A DNA stretch of 64,000 bases from Segetibacter sp. (GTDB taxonomy: Bacteria; Bacteroidota; Bacteroidia; Chitinophagales; Chitinophagaceae): NCBI GenBank assembly GCA_028288485.1, contig JAQBNO010000078.1, positions 1-64,000 on the forward strand, given 5' to 3'. Positions 59,921-64,000 of this stretch are shown here, piece by piece. Within the stretch, counting starts at the first letter, position 1, and every line of letters starts with the position of its first letter. A program made the position numbers and the translations under genes. Under the pieces are notes generated by a model that saw nothing but the letters and a program-made list of their open reading frames with translations, searched no databases and was not told the origin of the DNA.

Positions 59921-60487
59921 ATGATAAAGAGCAGAAATGTAATATTAGGGATCGACCCAGGCACCCTTTTTATGGGTTATGCGTTGATGGATGTAACTAA
60001 CAGTACTCCTCAACTCCTGGTAATGGATGTTCTGAAACTATCGAGTAAAAAAGACGCGTATGAAAGGCTGCAAAAAATTCATGCAACGGTAGTTGATTTA
60101 ATTGGAACATATAGCCCGAATACATTTGCTATTGAAGCACCCTTTTATGGCAAAAATGTACAGAGTATGCTTAAGCTTGGAAGAGCACAAGGTGTCGCTA
60201 TTGCTGCAGCTATGCATGCCGGATTAGATGTTACAGAGTATTCACCCAAAAAAGTAAAGCAATCAATTACAGGGAACGGAAATGCAGATAAAGACCAGGT
60301 CTGGAAGATGCTCCAGCGGATTATGAACCTTGAAGAAAAACCTCAGTACTTTGACGCTACAGATGCTTTAGCAGTGGCTTTGTGCCATCACTATCAATCA
60401 AGTTCAGTTATAGGAAAACTTGCTAAAGGCTTAAAAGGATGGGACGACTTTATTGCCAAGAACCCGGGAAGGGTGGCTGGCAAATAA
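59921..60487 (+). CDS. ruvC: Crossover junction endodeoxyribonuclease RuvC
   Basis: ILGIDPGTLFMGYALMD, FAIEAPFYGKNVQSMLKLGRAQG, DATDALAVALCH. Confidence 0.95.
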   Translation: MIKSRNVILGIDPGTLFMGYALMDVTNSTPQLLVMDVLKLSSKKDAYERLQKIHATVVDLIGTYSPNTFAIEAPFYGKNVQSMLKLGRAQGVAIAAAMHAGLDVTEYSPKKVKQSITGNGNADKDQVWKMLQRIMNLEEKPQYFDATDALAVALCHHYQSSSVIGKLAKGLKGWDDFIAKNPGRVAGK

Positions 60488-60592
60488 GAGGTACGGTAAA
60501 TCGTTGAGTCAAGAAGTCATTAAGCGAATTGGGGTGATTCAAATTCTCAATTTTCAATAATCAATGTTCAATTTTCTACAATTGTTTGAATA

Positions 60593-60650
60593 CTTTGGTT
60601 ACGGGCTGTACCCCATCTGTCAACATCGTTGTGTCACTCACTTGTACTGA
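60593..60650 (-). repeat. Dispersed intergenic repeat, family 1 (left arm of a head-to-head pair)
   Basis: Reverse complement CAGTACAAGTGAGTGACACAACGATGTTGACAGATGGGGTACAGCCCGTAACCAAAG. Confidence 0.7.
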
Positions 60651-60746
60651 AAGTATTCTATTTACCGCTAGGTAGAATATGGCGGCCGCATAAACGCCAA
60701 CTTCTTTGCGATCCATATAAAAAAGATGCTACGAGTACATCGGCCG

Positions 60747-60800
60747 CAGTGTGCGACGCAACGGAGGCTACATTAATAACCCATGTCCGGAACCAAAAAT
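60747..60800 (+). repeat. Dispersed intergenic repeat, family 1 (right arm of a head-to-head pair)
   Basis: CAGTGTGCGACGCAACGGAGGCTACATTAATAACCCATGTCCGGAACCAAAAAT. Confidence 0.7.
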
Positions 60801-60861
60801 TACTTCGAGAATCTTTTCGAAACAAGCGCAAAACAAAGGCGTGCGATATACAACTAGCGAC

Positions 60862-61272
60862 TTACCACTTACTTACAGCCTTTTCCATTTCTGCAATGAT
60901 CTGTTGTTGAATTTTCACAAATTCTTCTTTCGATAATTTCAATTTCGGGTTATCAAAATGCATATCCTGCGGGCGATTGATTGGAATAAGATGCACATGT
61001 GCATGAGGCACTTCAAGGCCTACAGTGATTATATTTACACGATCGCAGGGAAAACATTTTTCGATTGCCCTGGCAATAGGTTTTGCAAATACCAGCAACT
61101 CCGAGAGAAACTCGTCGGGCACATCGAAAATTTTGTCGACCTCAATTTTTGGGATAACCAAAGTGTGTCCTTTTTTGATTGGAAAAATATCGAGGAAAGC
61201 GAAAAACTTTTCACTTTCAGCAATTTTGTATGAAGGAATGTCGCCGGCAATTATTTTAGAAAAAATTGTCAT
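60862..61272 (-). CDS. HIT family protein
   Basis: TIFSKIIAGDIPSYKIAESE, HAHVHLIPI. Confidence 0.95.
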   Translation of the reverse strand: MTIFSKIIAGDIPSYKIAESEKFFAFLDIFPIKKGHTLVIPKIEVDKIFDVPDEFLSELLVFAKPIARAIEKCFPCDRVNIITVGLEVPHAHVHLIPINRPQDMHFDNPKLKLSKEEFVKIQQQIIAEMEKAVSKW

Positions 61273-61314
61273 AAGCTGTTTTTTATTGCAGATTTAAGAA
61301 GTTTTGTTGAAATA

Positions 61315-61342
61315 AAAAAGCCAACCATAACGGCCGGCTTTT
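61315..61342. terminator. Probable terminator between the greA and HIT genes
   Basis: AAAAAGCC-loop-GGCTTTTT. Confidence 0.55.
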
Positions 61343-61366
61343 TTCATTTTAAGTTACCCGGAATTT

Positions 61367-61852
61367 CTATACCGTAATATCTTCTACTTTAAATTTCAAT
61401 ACCCCGTTTGGCGCCTGCACTTCAGCTATTTCGCCTATCACTTTCCCGATAAGGCCTTTTCCAATAGGCGATGATGCAGAAATTTTTCCTGCTTTAAGGT
61501 CAGCTTCTTTTTCACCTACAATCTGGTAAGTAACCGTCTTTTTTGTAGAAAGGTTTGTAATGGTAACCCTGGTTAAAATGGTAACCTTACTTGTATCAAT
61601 AGAATTAGTATCTACAATTTTAGCAGTAGCAATCACCCCTTCCAATTGTTTTATTTTGGCTTCAAGCATACCCTGTGCTTCCTTTGCGGCGTCGTATTCA
61701 GCATTTTCCTTTAAGTCTCCTTTTTCACGTGCCTCGGCTATTGCCCGTGATGCAGCAGGTCGTTCAACTGCTTTTAATTGATGTAGCTCATGCTTCATCA
61801 TTTCGAAAGTCTCCTGCGTTACATAATTAATAGTAATCTCACTCATATTCAT
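61367..61852 (-). CDS. greA: Transcription elongation factor GreA
   Basis: AREKGDLKENAEYDAAKEAQGMLEAKIKQLE, SSPIGKGLIGK. Confidence 0.96.
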   Translation of the reverse strand: MNMSEITINYVTQETFEMMKHELHQLKAVERPAASRAIAEAREKGDLKENAEYDAAKEAQGMLEAKIKQLEGVIATAKIVDTNSIDTSKVTILTRVTITNLSTKKTVTYQIVGEKEADLKAGKISASSPIGKGLIGKVIGEIAEVQAPNGVLKFKVEDITV

Positions 61853-62055
61853 TTCATTTTAAAAAGACATAAAAAATACAACGCCACAAAGAATTGCAGC
61901 GTTGTAATTGGCAAAAATAAGAAATTCAGTAAATATAACCTTGCTTACAGAATGATTAGGCATTGTCTTTTTTTGGTTGCATATAATAGAAGTTTTAACA
62001 ATATCTTTAGTTTATTGGCGCATTAATTGAAAGAGTGGGAACATAATCGTATATT

Positions 62056-62595
62056 ATGATAACCTTTGCCCCACTCCCTAAAAAGAATTCTTCAGTGATT
62101 GCGTTTGGCTTCAAAGAAATTGGTCCTTACTATTGGGTTGGTAACTGTAAGAATGGCATTGATTATTACGCGGGTCAAACCTTTCGTGCACCTGCCAACG
62201 GAATTTTAAAAAGTATAAAGATCTTTTCTTCGGTAGTTTATGGTTCATCTAATGCAACACTTAGCATTTATGAGTTTGACTCTGCAACTTATTCATGGAA
62301 AGAAAAACGTGCAGAATCAACAAAGTATATTACAAAAGCACACGAAAGCCAGTGGATAGAATTTCAATTTCCAGATGTTGAAGTGGATAAAGATAGCTGT
62401 TATGGTTTCAAGCTTTCCTGCACCGGCGAAGGTATGCTTGCGATTGCGGAGTGTCCATGGCATATAACCAATCCCTATCCCGACGGTGTAGAATGGGTTG
62501 GCTCATCTTCTTTGCAGGAAGGAAATTTTCATAAAGATTTCGACCTTGCTTTTGAAGGCGAAATAGAAGCATCACTTAATAGACAATTTATCTAG
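62056..62595 (+). CDS. Hypothetical protein
   Basis: 179-aa ORF, no family recognised; beta-rich ([40 protein letters not shown]). Confidence 0.65.
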   Translation: MITFAPLPKKNSSVIAFGFKEIGPYYWVGNCKNGIDYYAGQTFRAPANGILKSIKIFSSVVYGSSNATLSIYEFDSATYSWKEKRAESTKYITKAHESQWIEFQFPDVEVDKDSCYGFKLSCTGEGMLAIAECPWHITNPYPDGVEWVGSSSLQEGNFHKDFDLAFEGEIEASLNRQFI

Positions 62596-63501
62596 CAGCA
62601 CCTTCGACATTAAGTAAAAAGACTCGTGAGAGTAACCCGCTATGTGCGGTGTTATAATTACATTAGGCCGTGCTACCAGGTTATTTAACTGGTTCTGCTC
62701 AGCAGTTGTATAAGTATTTAATTTTTCATTTTCCAACACGTCGAGGCCTACACCTGCTATCAGCCCTGCATCAAGGGCATTTATCACCGCCTGTGTATTT
62801 GTAACCTTACCACGGCAGCAACTTAGAAAATAAGGTCGTTGCTCAAGTGATTGAAAAAAGACGTGGTCGGCAAGATGAAACGTTTCATCAGTTAGTGGCA
62901 GATGTAAACTTATTACATCACTGTATCTGCACACCTGTTCAACACTTGCTTCTCGTACATATTCTTTGGCAAAATCATATTTATACTTATCATAAGCTAA
63001 TACGGTAACATTAAAAGGCCGAAGCAGTTTTGCAAAAGCACTTCCGGTATTTCCATAACCTATAATGCCTACAGTTTTCCCGGTTAATTCTGTTCCCCGG
63101 TTTTCATTACGCAAATAAATCTTCCTCTTGATCTCATCATAACTGCTGCTGATCTTATTCATCAGGTTTAGCAATAAACCAAGAGAATGTTCTGCAACTG
63201 CGTTCCGGTTGCCTTCAGGGCTGCTTACACATTTTATTCCTTTGCTTTCAGCGTAGCTTACATCTATCAGTTCCATTCCACTTCCCAGCCTGCCTATCCA
63301 ACGTAATTTTTGTGCTGCATCAATAATCGCTTTATCTATTTTTAACCTTGTCGTTACAACCAATCCTTCAACCTCTCCAATTCTTAGTTGCAATTCTTCG
63401 TAGGTTAACGATGGTAAATTCACAACATCATGTCCATTCTTCTTCAGGGTTTCTTCAAGATATGGATGAGCCGGGGCCGTTATAATTACTATTCGATTCA
63501 A
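62572..63501 (-). CDS. D-2-hydroxyacid dehydrogenase (NAD-binding)
   Basis: [36 protein letters not shown]. Confidence 0.9.
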   Translation of the reverse strand: MNRIVIITAPAHPYLEETLKKNGHDVVNLPSLTYEELQLRIGEVEGLVVTTRLKIDKAIIDAAQKLRWIGRLGSGMELIDVSYAESKGIKCVSSPEGNRNAVAEHSLGLLLNLMNKISSSYDEIKRKIYLRNENRGTELTGKTVGIIGYGNTGSAFAKLLRPFNVTVLAYDKYKYDFAKEYVREASVEQVCRYSDVISLHLPLTDETFHLADHVFFQSLEQRPYFLSCCRGKVTNTQAVINALDAGLIAGVGLDVLENEKLNTYTTAEQNQLNNLVARPNVIITPHIAGYSHESFYLMSKVLLDKLSIK

Positions 63502-63531
63502 TTCTTTATATTTCTTACTGACTATTAGGGT

Positions 63532-64000
63532 TTAGCTCATTCGAAAAGTTAATGCAGCAAACTCTTCAACACTTAAAACTTCAGCCCGCTTATTAAACAA
63601 TTCGTCTTTTAATTCTTCAGCAGTAAACAACGACTTTACTGCATTGCGCAATGTTTTTCTTCGCTGGTTGAAGCCGGTTTTAACAAGGTTAAAAAAAGCT
63701 CTTTCACTTTTCATTGCCGGCACATCTTCCCGCCTCGTTAACCTTATGACCCCGCTCATTACTTTAGGCGGCGGATTGAAACAAGCCGGGTCAACATCAA
63801 ATAAATACTCCACCTTATAAAATGCCTGCACCAGTACACTTAGCACTCCATATACCTTACTGCCTTCCTTTGATGCAGCCCGTTCCGCCACTTCCTTCTG
63901 GAACATTCCTATACACACCGGCACCTGCTGTTTCCATTCAAGTACTTTAAACAAAATTTGTGTTGAAATGTTGTAAGGAAAATTGCCAACAATTGTAAAT
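63532..64000 (-). CDS. rsmA: 16S rRNA dimethyladenosine transferase, partial (continues beyond the window)
   Basis: VGNFPYNISTQILFKVLEWKQQVPVCIGMFQKEVAER remains open to the window edge; FNQRRKTLRNAVKSL. Confidence 0.93.
   Translation of the reverse strand, partial: FTIVGNFPYNISTQILFKVLEWKQQVPVCIGMFQKEVAERAASKEGSKVYGVLSVLVQAFYKVEYLFDVDPACFNPPPKVMSGVIRLTRREDVPAMKSERAFFNLVKTGFNQRRKTLRNAVKSLFTAEELKDELFNKRAEVLSVEEFAALTFRMS

Overview
This 64 kb window comes from a Bacteroidota chromosome, most likely Chitinophagaceae-like. The family assignment is an inference from the gene content, the TAnnTTTG-type promoters and the AT-rich spacers. Most of it is housekeeping sequence. It holds a near-complete dcw (division/cell-wall) cluster on the minus strand (mraZ-rsmH-ftsL-ftsI-murE-mraY-murD-ftsW-murG-murC-ftsQ-ftsA-ftsZ, 30.2-47.9 kb), plus truA, purD, acs, eno, gldA-like, nth, korA-like, queA, atpDC, engB, ruvC, greA, several transporters and a partial rsmA at the right edge. 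I see no CRISPR array, rRNA, tRNA, prophage or recognisable defence island. The unusual content is non-coding. (1) A roughly 60-bp dispersed intergenic repeat has about 21 copies, with core GTACAAG(T)GTGCGACGCAACGATG or GTACAAGTGAGTGACACAACGATG and distal end GCCGGYNCCAAAAA. Some copies form head-to-head inverted pairs. (2) A GC-rich palindromic element (CCCCTTTAGGGG-type) clusters at the 5' ends of dcw genes and appears inserted in frame in the N-termini of MurC, MurD and MurG. (3) A frameshifted four-helix-bundle (S23/IVP-like) pseudogene lies between atpC and atpD, bracketed by TACTTGCTACT-type repeats. (4) A twin palindromic operator precedes an XRE regulator. (5) The mraZ-queA intergenic region has 10-bp-phased MraZ-box-like repeats and two perfect inverted DnaA boxes. 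(6) There is a candidate structured RNA with a terminator upstream of an MHS-family transporter. All calls were made by eye and no database searches were run.
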